Source of the DNA: Telluria mixta
GTDB lineage: Bacteria; Pseudomonadota; Gammaproteobacteria; Burkholderiales; Burkholderiaceae_D
Direction: 5' to 3'
Length of the DNA stretch: 64,000 nt
Assembly: GCF_029223865.1 (NCBI RefSeq)
Contig: NZ_CP119520.1
Location: 4,340,001 to 4,404,000, forward strand
Of the stretch, positions 9,356 to 17,187 are shown piece by piece (position 1 is the first letter of the stretch; each line of letters starts with the position of its first letter). Made by a program: the position numbers and the translations under genes. The notes under the pieces are model-generated. The model made no database searches, was not told where the DNA came from, and worked only from the letters and a program-made list of their open reading frames with translations.

Positions 9356-10558
9356 GGATTCCGATCAGGTCAAGACGAAAGTCGTGAGACATAGGGCCGG
9401 AGCATCACAGGTGTCACGAAACGTCATTGGACAGTTATTGTGCACTGCAGCATGATGAAACCTGTCTCCTCTATCTTCCTCTAAGAAGTTAGATTCAGCC
9501 TGCTTCCCAGCGGGCATTTTTTTTGTCTGTTCTGCTCCGGCAAGCAAAGCCGTGGTGTTCGGCAATCCCAGTCTAATCTGGCGCAGACCTATGCTGGGTC
9601 CAAGCTCCAAACGGAGGTCCTGCTCTTGCCCCCGGATGAACCCGGTTATTCGCGCCTTTCCAAGCCTCTGTCGTCGATTTCTCGGCAATTACCGGCGGAC
9701 CCATCCGGTCCGCACAATCCATTGTTTTTTCATGGGCTACTCCAAGCAGAGAGCCGGAAACACCGGCATCGTATTGACCACCTCCCTGGAGGGGAGCTTT
9801 GCGCCAGAACCTGTGACGTGCTACGAGAAATCCGCCAGCTCGTATCGACGATGCTGAGTGCGCGCCGCACTGATCCGTATCGATTATATGGATACCCAAT
9901 GTCCTTGGTTGTCCGAGCCCGTGCATCCGATGAGACTCGGGTCGATCGGTCGGCAGCTCCCGTTACCAGACCAACGCCCTTCGTTACGCGGCATTATTGT
10001 TGCAATTTTGAAACTTTACGGCTATGCCACTGCCTGCCAGTGGACCGTTTCAGGCCCAAAAAACCGTGCATGAAACGCTCAAACCCGTCGGCAAATCTAG
10101 TCAACTTAGCTCGGACTAAGTTGGCGAGAAACCGAGCGTGAAACCAAACTCCAGCACACTCATAAATTCTTACTCAATATGTGCTAAGTAAAAAAGGAAT
10201 AATTTGTCGGTATATTTATAACCTTATTCGTACCGCTGCGTTCTGATCGTTAGGTATTGCGACCGTGACCAGAACAAGCGGTAGTAGCGGCGCCGATCCA
10301 GCATGCACGAATTTCTCGAGCGCTCAGATGGCGATAAATGAACCGCAATACAGCGCGGGCAATCCGGATTCTTGCGTCCGCCCTACAGCGCCGAGTCGGC
10401 ACACAAGCGGTCGAACGCGTACTTGTGTTGGACAATCGGTTACGACGCAAAGCTGATTTCGAACCTCAAAGCACAGCTTTTTGGTAACCCCGACCGAAGA
10501 GGCGGAGTCGGGAAAGTTTAGGAAGGAGTAGTGTGGTCCGTCCTTGATGGTGAGCGAC
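9356..10558. other. Accessory DNA without a convincing gene
   Basis: About 1.2 kb between the IS3 relic and the first tRNA-Cys 3' half. Several open frames exist on both strands, but none has a recognisable family, a good ribosome-binding site, or the codon pattern of neighbouring genes. Part of it (about 10080-10260) is clearly more AT-rich than its surroundings. The only clear signal is a terminator-like hairpin at 9498-9524. It looks like decayed or imported sequence. Confidence 0.6.
9498..9524 (+). terminator. Rho-independent terminator-like hairpin
   Basis: GCCTGC (9498-9503) pairs with GCGGGC (9510-9515, one G-T pair) around a six-base loop, followed by A and eight T. It is strong enough to terminate + strand transcription, but no gene is visible directly upstream. 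It could mark the end of a lost gene or of an unannotated small RNA. Confidence 0.55.
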
Positions 10559-10704
10559 CTCATGTGGCGCAAAGTGTGGTGCTGAGCTAACTCTTTGATT
10601 TGTAAGAGCTAAAACGGCCTGCAAAGCCGTGTAGACGGGTTCGACTCCCGTCCTCGCCTCCAGCATATCTGTAGATCAGCGCTTTCGCGCTGATCTAAGT
10701 CAAC
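10559..10704 (+). repeat. Attachment-site-like repeat copy 1: tRNA-Cys 3' half plus hairpin
   Basis: Bases 10615-10662 are the 3' half of a tRNA-Cys: anticodon stem CGGC/GCCG with loop CTGCAAA (anticodon GCA), variable loop, T arm ACGGG-TTCGACT-CCCGT, acceptor strand CCTCGCC and TCCA. The 5' half is missing; the expected GGCGAGG acceptor strand and D arm are not upstream. The flanking 56 bp (CTCATGTGG... to ...TTGTAAGAGC) recur at copy 2. Downstream, TAGATCAGCGC and GCGCTGATCTA form a perfect 11-bp hairpin at 10672-10697. Such 3' halves are the usual footprint of tyrosine-recombinase integration into a tRNA gene. It is not a functional tRNA. Confidence 0.8.
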
Positions 10705-10865
10705 GATGTAGCTTGTCCCTTCAAATCGACGGATTACGTTTGCGACACTACATACGGCTCGATCACACCGGTGCATTGGCGGACCATCGACATTAATGCC
10801 ATAATTTGGACCTCGACAATTCCAGTCCTCGGATTCGCTAGCGAGGGCGTAACCTGGGCAGGTCC

Positions 10866-11495
10866 ATGAGTAACATGAAAGCGTCCATGCAGGTGTTGGA
10901 GTTATTTCCGACGCCGATCTTCGTTGTGCAGACCCAAGGGGTAGACAACGAGGAACTGGCGCGCCAGATCTATGCCATTCGCGACGAGGAAGTCGCGGCC
11001 GGCATCGCCGACAAGACTGGCCTGTCGAACTATGGCGGCTTCCGTAGCTATGACCTGTTGCCGCTCCCGGGGTTTGCACAGCTCAAGCAACTCGTGCTGC
11101 GGGTGCTCAACGAATGCATGGTCAACGGCGCATGGTTTGCGGAACCGGAGGTCACGGAAGCGCAGTTCGGCGCGATGTGGGGGGTTATCAATGGCAAAGG
11201 GCACGCCAACAGCCCCCACAATCACCCTGGCAGTTGGATCAGCGGCGTGTATTACCCGCAGGTGCCAGCCGCGAAAGAACGTGCGGGGTCGCTCTGCTTC
11301 CGTGATCCGATCCTGGCGCGTACCTTTACCCGCAGCTTTTACCGCAATGTGCAGGCCGAGGCGGCATCCGTGGTGCCCGAAGTGGGCAAGCTGATCATGT
11401 TCCCAAGCTGGGTCGAACACCACGTCGGCCCCAACCTGACCGATGAGGATCGCATCGCCATCGCGTTTAACATCGACCACGCGAAAGCGCGCTAG
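10866..11495 (+). CDS. Putative 2OG-Fe(II) oxygenase, TIGR02466 family
   Basis: A 209-residue protein of a family predicted to be Fe(II)/2-oxoglutarate dioxygenases. The candidate iron site is visible: H-x-H in PHNHPGSWISGVYY, a distal His in FPSWVEHHVGPN, and an Arg in DEDRIAIAFNID for the co-substrate. It lies 204 bp after the first tRNA-Cys remnant and converges on the minus-strand halogenase operon with a 17-bp gap. It is therefore not in that operon, but is functionally of a kind with two of its genes. ATG 10866 was taken; ATG 10875 and 10887 are also possible. Substrate unknown. Confidence 0.75.
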   Translation: MSNMKASMQVLELFPTPIFVVQTQGVDNEELARQIYAIRDEEVAAGIADKTGLSNYGGFRSYDLLPLPGFAQLKQLVLRVLNECMVNGAWFAEPEVTEAQFGAMWGVINGKGHANSPHNHPGSWISGVYYPQVPAAKERAGSLCFRDPILARTFTRSFYRNVQAEAASVVPEVGKLIMFPSWVEHHVGPNLTDEDRIAIAFNIDHAKAR

Positions 11496-11512
11496 CTTTT
11501 CGAAGCCGCGCT

Positions 11513-12220
11513 TCAGCAGGCGTTCAGGCGCACCCCGAAGAACGCGTTGACGGTCAGCCGTCCTTGTTCCGGATCGGCGCTGAGCAGCTCCGGATGGCGG
11601 ATGTCGCCGCTGTGGTAGATCGTGCCATCATAGAACAACGCGCGGTTGAACGCCGCCGGGACGGTCGCCATCTTTTCAAAATACGTGTTGGTCTTGGTCG
11701 GATACGCGGGGGCGCTGTCGATCAAGGCCGAAAACGCGTCACGGTCCATGTGCTGCCCGCGGGCCATCATGGCCGACAATGTCGCGGTGTCGACCCGCGG
11801 TCGGAAAAAACTCGTGCCACCCAGCCGTTCATCCTTGAACAAATACAGGACCATGGCGAAATTGCCTTCGCCCGGCTGGAAGGGACCGCCATCGACATGC
11901 GGGATTCTCTGGAATGGCTCGAGATTTTCCGGCTTGCGCGTGACCATCGACATCCTGCACAAGGCGCTGCGGGTGCGCCGGGCGCCAAGTTGGCCCCGGA
12001 TATATTGTGAAAAAAACGCTTCGAATGCCTGGTGCGCGGCTGGGGGCAGCCGCAGTTCCGGCCCGGGATAGTAGTGAGAATCTTCCTGCGAAAAATCCGC
12101 ACGCCGCGCGACGGCATGGGCGATGAATTGCATGGGATCGCGCAGGATATTGTCAACGACTACATAAGAACGGCCATCGCTCAGCGCGACTTTACACATC
12201 GAGGGATTTGGGTTGAACAT
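11513..12220 (-). CDS. DUF6445 family protein, probable Fe(II)/2OG hydroxylase
   Basis: A 235-residue protein. A double-stranded beta-helix iron site can be proposed: HVD in RIPHVDGGPFQPG, a distal His in FYDGTIYHSGD, and an Arg in GRLTVNAFFGVR. I chose ATG 12220 (MFNPNPSMCKVAL) because GAGCC precedes it and the longer frame runs into the upstream gene. It is the last gene of a five-gene minus-strand operon, 22 bp after a halogenase-like gene. In related bacteria this family is often found beside tryptophan-halogenase-like and SapC genes. Its substrate is unknown. Confidence 0.75.
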   Translation of the reverse strand: MFNPNPSMCKVALSDGRSYVVVDNILRDPMQFIAHAVARRADFSQEDSHYYPGPELRLPPAAHQAFEAFFSQYIRGQLGARRTRSALCRMSMVTRKPENLEPFQRIPHVDGGPFQPGEGNFAMVLYLFKDERLGGTSFFRPRVDTATLSAMMARGQHMDRDAFSALIDSAPAYPTKTNTYFEKMATVPAAFNRALFYDGTIYHSGDIRHPELLSADPEQGRLTVNAFFGVRLNAC

Positions 12221-12242
12221 GGGCGGCTCCGAATTAAAAGGA

Positions 12243-13760
12243 TCAGCTCGGCCGCTCTGCGCGGCAGAACCGCTGGACGTAAGCCTGATGCGATGGCAAC
12301 TGCTGGACCGTCCTTTCGATCTTCTGGCGAATCGAGCCCAGGAACTGCGACAGCTCGGCATCGCCCATCAGGTCGGCCGACTTGTGATGCTGCTCGGGCA
12401 TGATGCCTTGGCCCAGCATGACTTGCAGCCACGACGACTCGGTAAACAACTCACCCTCGGTGCGGAACACCCGTCCGGTTTCGCGGAACAGGTCGATGCG
12501 GTGTTGCAGCGATGCCGGCACTTCCATGTTCCTGGCAGCTTCCCAGTATGGGGTATCGGCGCGATTCGTCACCTTGTAATGCAGGATGATGAAATCGCGG
12601 ATGTGGGCGATCTCCCTTTGCACTTGGGTGTTGAACTCGTCGATGTCGGAGCGGCAGATGCCGTCGGCCGGGAACATCTGCATCAAACGGATCAGATTAC
12701 GCTGGATCAGGTGGATGCTGGTCGACTCGATCGGTTCCAGAAAGCCGCTCGACAGGCCGATGGCGACGACGTTGCCTTTCCACGATTGCTTGCGCTGGCC
12801 TGGCTTGAACTTGATCATGCGCGGCTGCGTCAGCGGCTCGCCTTGCAGATTGGCGAGCAAGATCTGCATGGCTTCCTCGCCATCCATATACTTGCTGGAG
12901 AATACGTGGCCATTGCCAACCCGGTGCTGCAGCGGGATCCGCCACTGCCAGCCGGCGCCGTGCGCAATCGCGCGTGTCATCGGCACCGGTTCGCCCATCA
13001 ATTCAGTCTGCACCGCGATGGCGGTGTCGTTAAACAGCCATTGCGACCAGTCGTCGTATTCCACCCCCATGGTCTGGCCCAGCAACAGCGAGCGAAAGCC
13101 GGTGCAGTCGATGAACAAATCGCCTTCGATCAAGGCGCCGTTTCCGAGCTTGAGCCCGGTCACGTGGCCGCTGGCGGCGTCAAGCATCACCTGGTCGATC
13201 TTGCCTTCCACCCGCTTGGCGCCGAAACCTTCGCTGTACTTGCGCAGGAACCTGGCGTACAAGGTCGCGTCGAGATGGTAAGCGTAATTCATGACGTCGT
13301 TCGGCAGATGCGCGAAGCGGCCAAGCTGGGCCGACCTCAATTCCAGGCAATAGTCGCCGAAGTCACTGGCCAAGCCGCGCTGGCGGCCCTTGTGCCAGAA
13401 ATGCTGGAAGCCCGCAGTCCAGTGGTCGACGCCGGTCAAGCCGAACGAGTGGATATAGTCCTCGCCGGGCGCGCGCCAGTTCTCGAAGCTGATGCCCAGC
13501 TTGAAGGTCGCCTGGGTTGCCCGCATGACGTCGGCTTCGTTCAGTTCCAGCAACTGGTGAAACTGAATCAAGCTGGGAATCGTCGCCTCGCCGACCCCGA
13601 CGGTACCGATCTCGTCGGATTCGACCAGCGTGATGTCCAGTGTCTTGCCCAAGATCCTGGAGATGACGGCAGCGGCCATCCAGCCGGCTGTGCCGCCGCC
13701 GGCGATGACGACGCGCCGCACGGGCTTCCTGCCGATATTTTCCGGATTGTTCTGTTGCAT
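12243..13760 (-). CDS. Flavin-dependent tryptophan-halogenase-family protein A
   Basis: A 505-residue protein with the FAD-binding GGGTAGW at residues 21-27, the family motif WxWxIP (GWQWRIPL), the candidate catalytic Lys87 in ATFKLG (the PrnA Lys79 position) and the conserved Glu in FLEPIESTSIH. All key residues of an active flavin-dependent halogenase are present. Enzymes of this type use FADH2, O2 and halide to make hypohalous acid. No flavin reductase lies nearby, so reduced flavin would come from elsewhere. It starts 13 bp after the cupin-like gene in the operon. The Trp_halogenase name reflects the family; free tryptophan is not established as substrate for this gene-neighbourhood type. 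Confidence 0.88.
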   Translation of the reverse strand: MQQNNPENIGRKPVRRVVIAGGGTAGWMAAAVISRILGKTLDITLVESDEIGTVGVGEATIPSLIQFHQLLELNEADVMRATQATFKLGISFENWRAPGEDYIHSFGLTGVDHWTAGFQHFWHKGRQRGLASDFGDYCLELRSAQLGRFAHLPNDVMNYAYHLDATLYARFLRKYSEGFGAKRVEGKIDQVMLDAASGHVTGLKLGNGALIEGDLFIDCTGFRSLLLGQTMGVEYDDWSQWLFNDTAIAVQTELMGEPVPMTRAIAHGAGWQWRIPLQHRVGNGHVFSSKYMDGEEAMQILLANLQGEPLTQPRMIKFKPGQRKQSWKGNVVAIGLSSGFLEPIESTSIHLIQRNLIRLMQMFPADGICRSDIDEFNTQVQREIAHIRDFIILHYKVTNRADTPYWEAARNMEVPASLQHRIDLFRETGRVFRTEGELFTESSWLQVMLGQGIMPEQHHKSADLMGDAELSQFLGSIRQKIERTVQQLPSHQAYVQRFCRAERPS

Positions 13761-13773
13761 GGGGTGTCTCCTG

Positions 13774-14778
13774 CTACCGTTTTAGTTTCTGCATGATTGC
13801 GGCGCGCATGGACCGCGCCTTGTCGAGATCGAGCGGACCGAGGACCCCGCGCGCCGGTTCCGGGATATGCGCCGCTTCACTGCCGTCCGCTTCAAATATG
13901 TAGTGGCGGAACACCTCTTGCCATGCCAGTCGCTGGGGCTGCGGCAGTTCGCGCAGCGTCAGGATGGCGTGCATCAGCGTATTGACCGGGGCATCCATAT
14001 AGCCTGGCGACTGGCGCCACCAGTAGTTGATCAGGACGTTAAAACTGTCGAGCCCCTCGATATGGTGCCACCACATGCTGGGCATGAAGATGGCGTCGCC
14101 CGGCAGCAATTCGGCCACCTGCGCATGCGCCATGGCCTCGGCAAACCTGGGGAATTTCACCAGGTCCGGCCGATGAAAATCGACCAGGCTGATGGGCTGA
14201 TTGGCCGGCGCAAAATCGAGCGGCCCGATGTACAGGTTGCTCAACTGCTCGGGCGGGAACAAGGTGAAGCGGCGACGCCCGGCGGCCACACAGGCCAGGT
14301 TATCGGGCAGATCCTGGTGCGCGGGAATGCGCGAACGGTTGCCAGTCCACACGCTGACGAGCGGATCGCGATCGCCCAGGTCGAGATCGTTTTCGTCCCG
14401 GAAGCCTGGCAGGCAGGTGTCCACTGTCGTCGAGCCGACATAAAAAGTCGGCGCACACGGGTCATCGAGGTGTTCGAGCACTTGATCGAGGATCGCGTCG
14501 AGCCTGGCATTGACGGCGTCGAAGTTAAATCCGCTGATGTCGTCGTTATAAAAATAGCGCCCCGCGATCTCGGGTGGACCGATCAGTGCACGGACCACCT
14601 CGCCCCGGTAGAAGCGGCGCAGATAGGCGATGCCCTCGCGCTGCGAGCGCAGGCTGGCCTTGACCAGCGGCCAGCTTGCGACCAGGCCGCGCAGCACCAG
14701 CGGCTCGGTCGCAGTGAGAATGGCGTCAGTCAGCGCGGAAGGTAGCACGCCGCTGATCTCGCGCATCGGTTTAGCCAT
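13774..14778 (-). CDS. Cupin-like (JmjC/Cupin_8) domain protein, probable Fe(II)/2OG hydroxylase
   Basis: A 334-residue protein of the cupin-like domain family. The iron site is visible as HQD in RIPAHQDLPDNLAC and His in MWWHHIEGLDSFNV, with GDAIFMPSMWW typical of JmjC-type hydroxylases that act on protein side chains. ATG 14778 overlaps the end of sapC by eight bases (ATGGCTAA), so the two are translationally coupled. It is the third gene of the five-gene operon. Together with DUF6445 it gives the operon two Fe(II) enzymes next to two flavin enzymes. Target unknown. Confidence 0.82.
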   Translation of the reverse strand: MAKPMREISGVLPSALTDAILTATEPLVLRGLVASWPLVKASLRSQREGIAYLRRFYRGEVVRALIGPPEIAGRYFYNDDISGFNFDAVNARLDAILDQVLEHLDDPCAPTFYVGSTTVDTCLPGFRDENDLDLGDRDPLVSVWTGNRSRIPAHQDLPDNLACVAAGRRRFTLFPPEQLSNLYIGPLDFAPANQPISLVDFHRPDLVKFPRFAEAMAHAQVAELLPGDAIFMPSMWWHHIEGLDSFNVLINYWWRQSPGYMDAPVNTLMHAILTLRELPQPQRLAWQEVFRHYIFEADGSEAAHIPEPARGVLGPLDLDKARSMRAAIMQKLKR

Positions 14779-15481
14779 CGACCGCAACGCGCTGGTTTTT
14801 GCGCTCGATGAGCTCGCGCAGCTGGACGAGCGATGCACCCATCTGATGGGCAGCCATCAGGTAGCCGTGCCGATGCAGGTGCGCAAGCGCCGCACCGTCG
14901 AGCGCGGCGAGCTTTTCCTCGTTGATCGTCGAAAAACCAAGCAGCTGGTTGTGCGAGCCGTTGTTCAATTCGATGTCGAGCGTGAGCGGCTCGATCAGGT
15001 CATGGTCGAGCAGCGCGGCGACAAAGCCGGCGTTGCTCTGCAGCCCCTCGTGCAAGGCCAGCAGCAGGCTGTTGACTTGTTCCAGAAGCTCGCTCTGGCC
15101 GCCGTATTCAAGAAACAGCGGATAGCCGATGGTCGTGCTGACTTTGGGATGATCGAGGTCGACATGCACCAGCAGACTATCGTCATGCAGTCCCATCGAG
15201 AAGGGCTGGCGCGCCACGGCCATCGGCACGTACAGCGCATCCCAGGCATCGGCGCCGGCAAACAAGTTTTCGCCCTCGACAAAACCGAACAGCGCCACCG
15301 GCTCGTAGCGCTGTTCGTTGCCGGTCTCGCGGAACACGATCGGATAGTGGGCCAGCACATTGCGAAACTCGGCCGGGAAGGTCGGGCAGATGGTCTCGCC
15401 GTCACCGAAGCGGGTGCCGCGGCCAAGAATGATTTTCAGGTCTTTGTGTTCGACGTTGTTTAACAAAACACGGTGGGTCAT
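14771..15481 (-). CDS. SapC family protein
   Basis: A 236-residue protein whose N-terminal half (PTFPAEFRNVLAHYPIVFRE, then EPVALFGFVEGENLF) and central segment YVPMAVARQPF are the hallmarks of the SapC family (PF07277). The name comes from Campylobacter S-layer work; the molecular role of this short cytosolic type is not known. It has no signal peptide or membrane segment. In many Proteobacteria it is found between tryptophan-halogenase-like and cupin-like genes beside a TonB-dependent receptor, as here. It follows halogenase B by 29 bp and overlaps the next gene by eight bases. Confidence 0.85.
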   Translation of the reverse strand: MTHRVLLNNVEHKDLKIILGRGTRFGDGETICPTFPAEFRNVLAHYPIVFRETGNEQRYEPVALFGFVEGENLFAGADAWDALYVPMAVARQPFSMGLHDDSLLVHVDLDHPKVSTTIGYPLFLEYGGQSELLEQVNSLLLALHEGLQSNAGFVAALLDHDLIEPLTLDIELNNGSHNQLLGFSTINEEKLAALDGAALAHLHRHGYLMAAHQMGASLVQLRELIERKNQRVAVDG

Positions 15482-15510
15482 TGCTTGCCTTTTCGTTCAA
15501 ATGTCATTGA

Positions 15511-17070
15511 CTACCTGGTTGGCATTCCGTGATGCACGATATGCCCGATCAGTTCGCGGTTGCCGGGCAGCCCCGCCAGCATCTTGCGGGTCATTGCGGC
15601 CGCCTGGCGGAAGTAGCCGTCGGCTAGTTCGGCGTGCTCGCCGTGGCGGATCCGCCGGTCCACCTCCGGCACCAGCCCCATGCCGTACATCACGTATTGA
15701 TAACTGGCGGCGGGAAACAGCTCTTCGATCCGGTGCAGGTCGTAGCGCGACGGCGGCTGCGTGCGCCAGAGCGCGAGCAACTCATTCAGGCGCGCGGGGA
15801 TGGATTCCGGCGCCCGGTGATCGCGCCAGTACTGGCTGGCGTTGCGCTGGCTGAGCACATAATGCAGCTTGAGAAAATCGATCACCCGTTCCCAGCGGTA
15901 GGTGAAGGCATCGTTGAAGCGTTTGGCGACGATGTCCATCACGGCGCGGTTGGCCGGCATGCCGTCGCTGAGCATGGTGGCGGACAACTCCACCATCGCC
16001 AGTGCCGACGCCTCGAGCGGCTCGATGAACCCGGCCGACTGGCCGATGGCCACGCAGTTGCGGTGCCAGAAATGGTCGCGGTAGCCGGGTTCGAAGCCGA
16101 GCTTGCGCGGCGTGGTAAGCATCGGTGCGCCACCGCCGCTGCGTTCGACGTAGGCCAGCAAGGCCTGCTCGGCCTGCGCGTCGCTGGTGTGGGCGCTCGA
16201 ATACACATGGCCGATGCCGCGCCTGGTCGGCAAGCCGATATCCCAGATCCAGCCGGCGTCCTGCGCCGTCGATCTGGTCTGCGACGCGATCGCACTGGCC
16301 GGCTCCGGATAGCCCAGCTGGACCACGCAAGCGCGGTCATTGAACAGGATATGCTGTTGCGACAGCAGAGGCACGCCATAATGCTTGCCCAGCAATAGCG
16401 CTTGCGAGCCGCTGCAATCGATGAACAGATCGCCCTCGATGGCGCCGCCCGGCCTGGTCTGCACCGAGGCGATGTCCCCGTCATCGTGCGCATGGACCGC
16501 CACCACATGGTCCGGCACGTGGATCACGCCGAGTTTCTCGGTGCAGTGGCGCCGCAGGAACAGACCGAACTTGGCGGCGTCGAGGTGGTAGCCATAGTTG
16601 GCCACGGCGGCGAACTCCGGCGTCGCCGCCTGCTTGGGCGCCCTGCCGGCGCGGCACAGGTGCGGCTGGGCGCTGACCAGATCGGCAAACGGCACGGCGC
16701 CGTGTTGGCGCTGCCAGCTCGCGGCCAGATTCGTTTCGCCATAGCCGTAGGGGAGTTCGAACGGGTGGTAATACGCGTCGTCATCGCCGCCGTCGACCCA
16801 GCCGGCGAACAGCGAGCCCTGTTTGAACGAGGCGTCGCAGGCGCGGAAGAAATCGTTCTCGGACACGCCAATGCGGTGCAGGGTCTCACGCATGCTGGGC
16901 CAGGTTCCCTCGCCGACGCCCACCGGCGCCACGTCGGGCGATTCGATCAGGGTCACCTTCAAGGCCGGGCCGGTACTGGTCTGATGCGTTGCCGCGACCA
17001 GCGCGGCAGTGAGCCAGCCGGCCGAGCCGCCACCGACAATCACGACCTTTTCCAGGGGTTGACTACGCAC
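15511..17070 (-). CDS. Flavin-dependent tryptophan-halogenase-family protein B
   Basis: A 519-residue paralogue of halogenase A and first gene of the five-gene operon. It has the FAD motif GGGSAGW at residues 13-19, candidate catalytic Lys83 in ASFKQG and the conserved Glu in FIEPLEASALA. The WxWxIP motif is altered to WIWDIG, with Gly for Pro. That motif is thought to keep the flavin from acting as a monooxygenase, so the change could matter. Active-site surroundings differ from protein A (many acidic residues, GGDDDAYYHPF), which suggests a different substrate or partner role. It begins 117 bp after the receptor gene, behind a terminator. Confidence 0.86.
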   Translation of the reverse strand: MRSQPLEKVVIVGGGSAGWLTAALVAATHQTSTGPALKVTLIESPDVAPVGVGEGTWPSMRETLHRIGVSENDFFRACDASFKQGSLFAGWVDGGDDDAYYHPFELPYGYGETNLAASWQRQHGAVPFADLVSAQPHLCRAGRAPKQAATPEFAAVANYGYHLDAAKFGLFLRRHCTEKLGVIHVPDHVVAVHAHDDGDIASVQTRPGGAIEGDLFIDCSGSQALLLGKHYGVPLLSQQHILFNDRACVVQLGYPEPASAIASQTRSTAQDAGWIWDIGLPTRRGIGHVYSSAHTSDAQAEQALLAYVERSGGGAPMLTTPRKLGFEPGYRDHFWHRNCVAIGQSAGFIEPLEASALAMVELSATMLSDGMPANRAVMDIVAKRFNDAFTYRWERVIDFLKLHYVLSQRNASQYWRDHRAPESIPARLNELLALWRTQPPSRYDLHRIEELFPAASYQYVMYGMGLVPEVDRRIRHGEHAELADGYFRQAAAMTRKMLAGLPGNRELIGHIVHHGMPTR

Positions 17071-17114
17071 GCGAGTTCCATCCAGTAAGTAGTGTAGCGA
17101 TTCAGTGTAGCAAG

Positions 17115-17150
17115 AAAAAAGCAGGCCATGGTTGTCACCACGGCCTGCTT
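17115..17150 (-). terminator. Rho-independent terminator after the TonB-dependent receptor gene
   Basis: On the minus strand AAGCAGGCC (17142-17150 read in reverse) pairs with GGCCTGCTT (17119-17127) around a 14-base loop, followed by a run of T (complement of A at 17115-17120). It lies 38 bp past the receptor stop and 45 bp before the halogenase B start. It probably separates or attenuates transcription between the receptor and the enzyme operon. Confidence 0.8.
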
Positions 17151-17187
17151 CAGGACCTGCTCACATACCAGGTGCCGACTTCCGCAA

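Noticed and set aside
9552..10141. Open frames of 100-170 codons between the IS3 relic and copy 1
   Set aside because: No family resemblance, no ribosome-binding site, and frames overlap on both strands. Not supportable as genes.
10589..10662. Intact tRNA-Cys at copy 1 (and likewise at copies 2 and 3)
   Set aside because: The anticodon arm, T arm and acceptor 3' strand are present, but no matching 5' acceptor strand (GGCGAGG) or D arm lies upstream.
10466..11079. Minus-strand peptides such as GVEPVYTALQA and RRGRESNPSTRLCRPF near the tRNA fragments
   Set aside because: These are translations of the antisense tRNA-Cys sequence, a well-known source of spurious protein calls.
12213..13796. 527-codon + strand frame over halogenase A
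   Set aside because: A shadow of the minus-strand halogenase, whose FAD and catalytic motifs are unambiguous.
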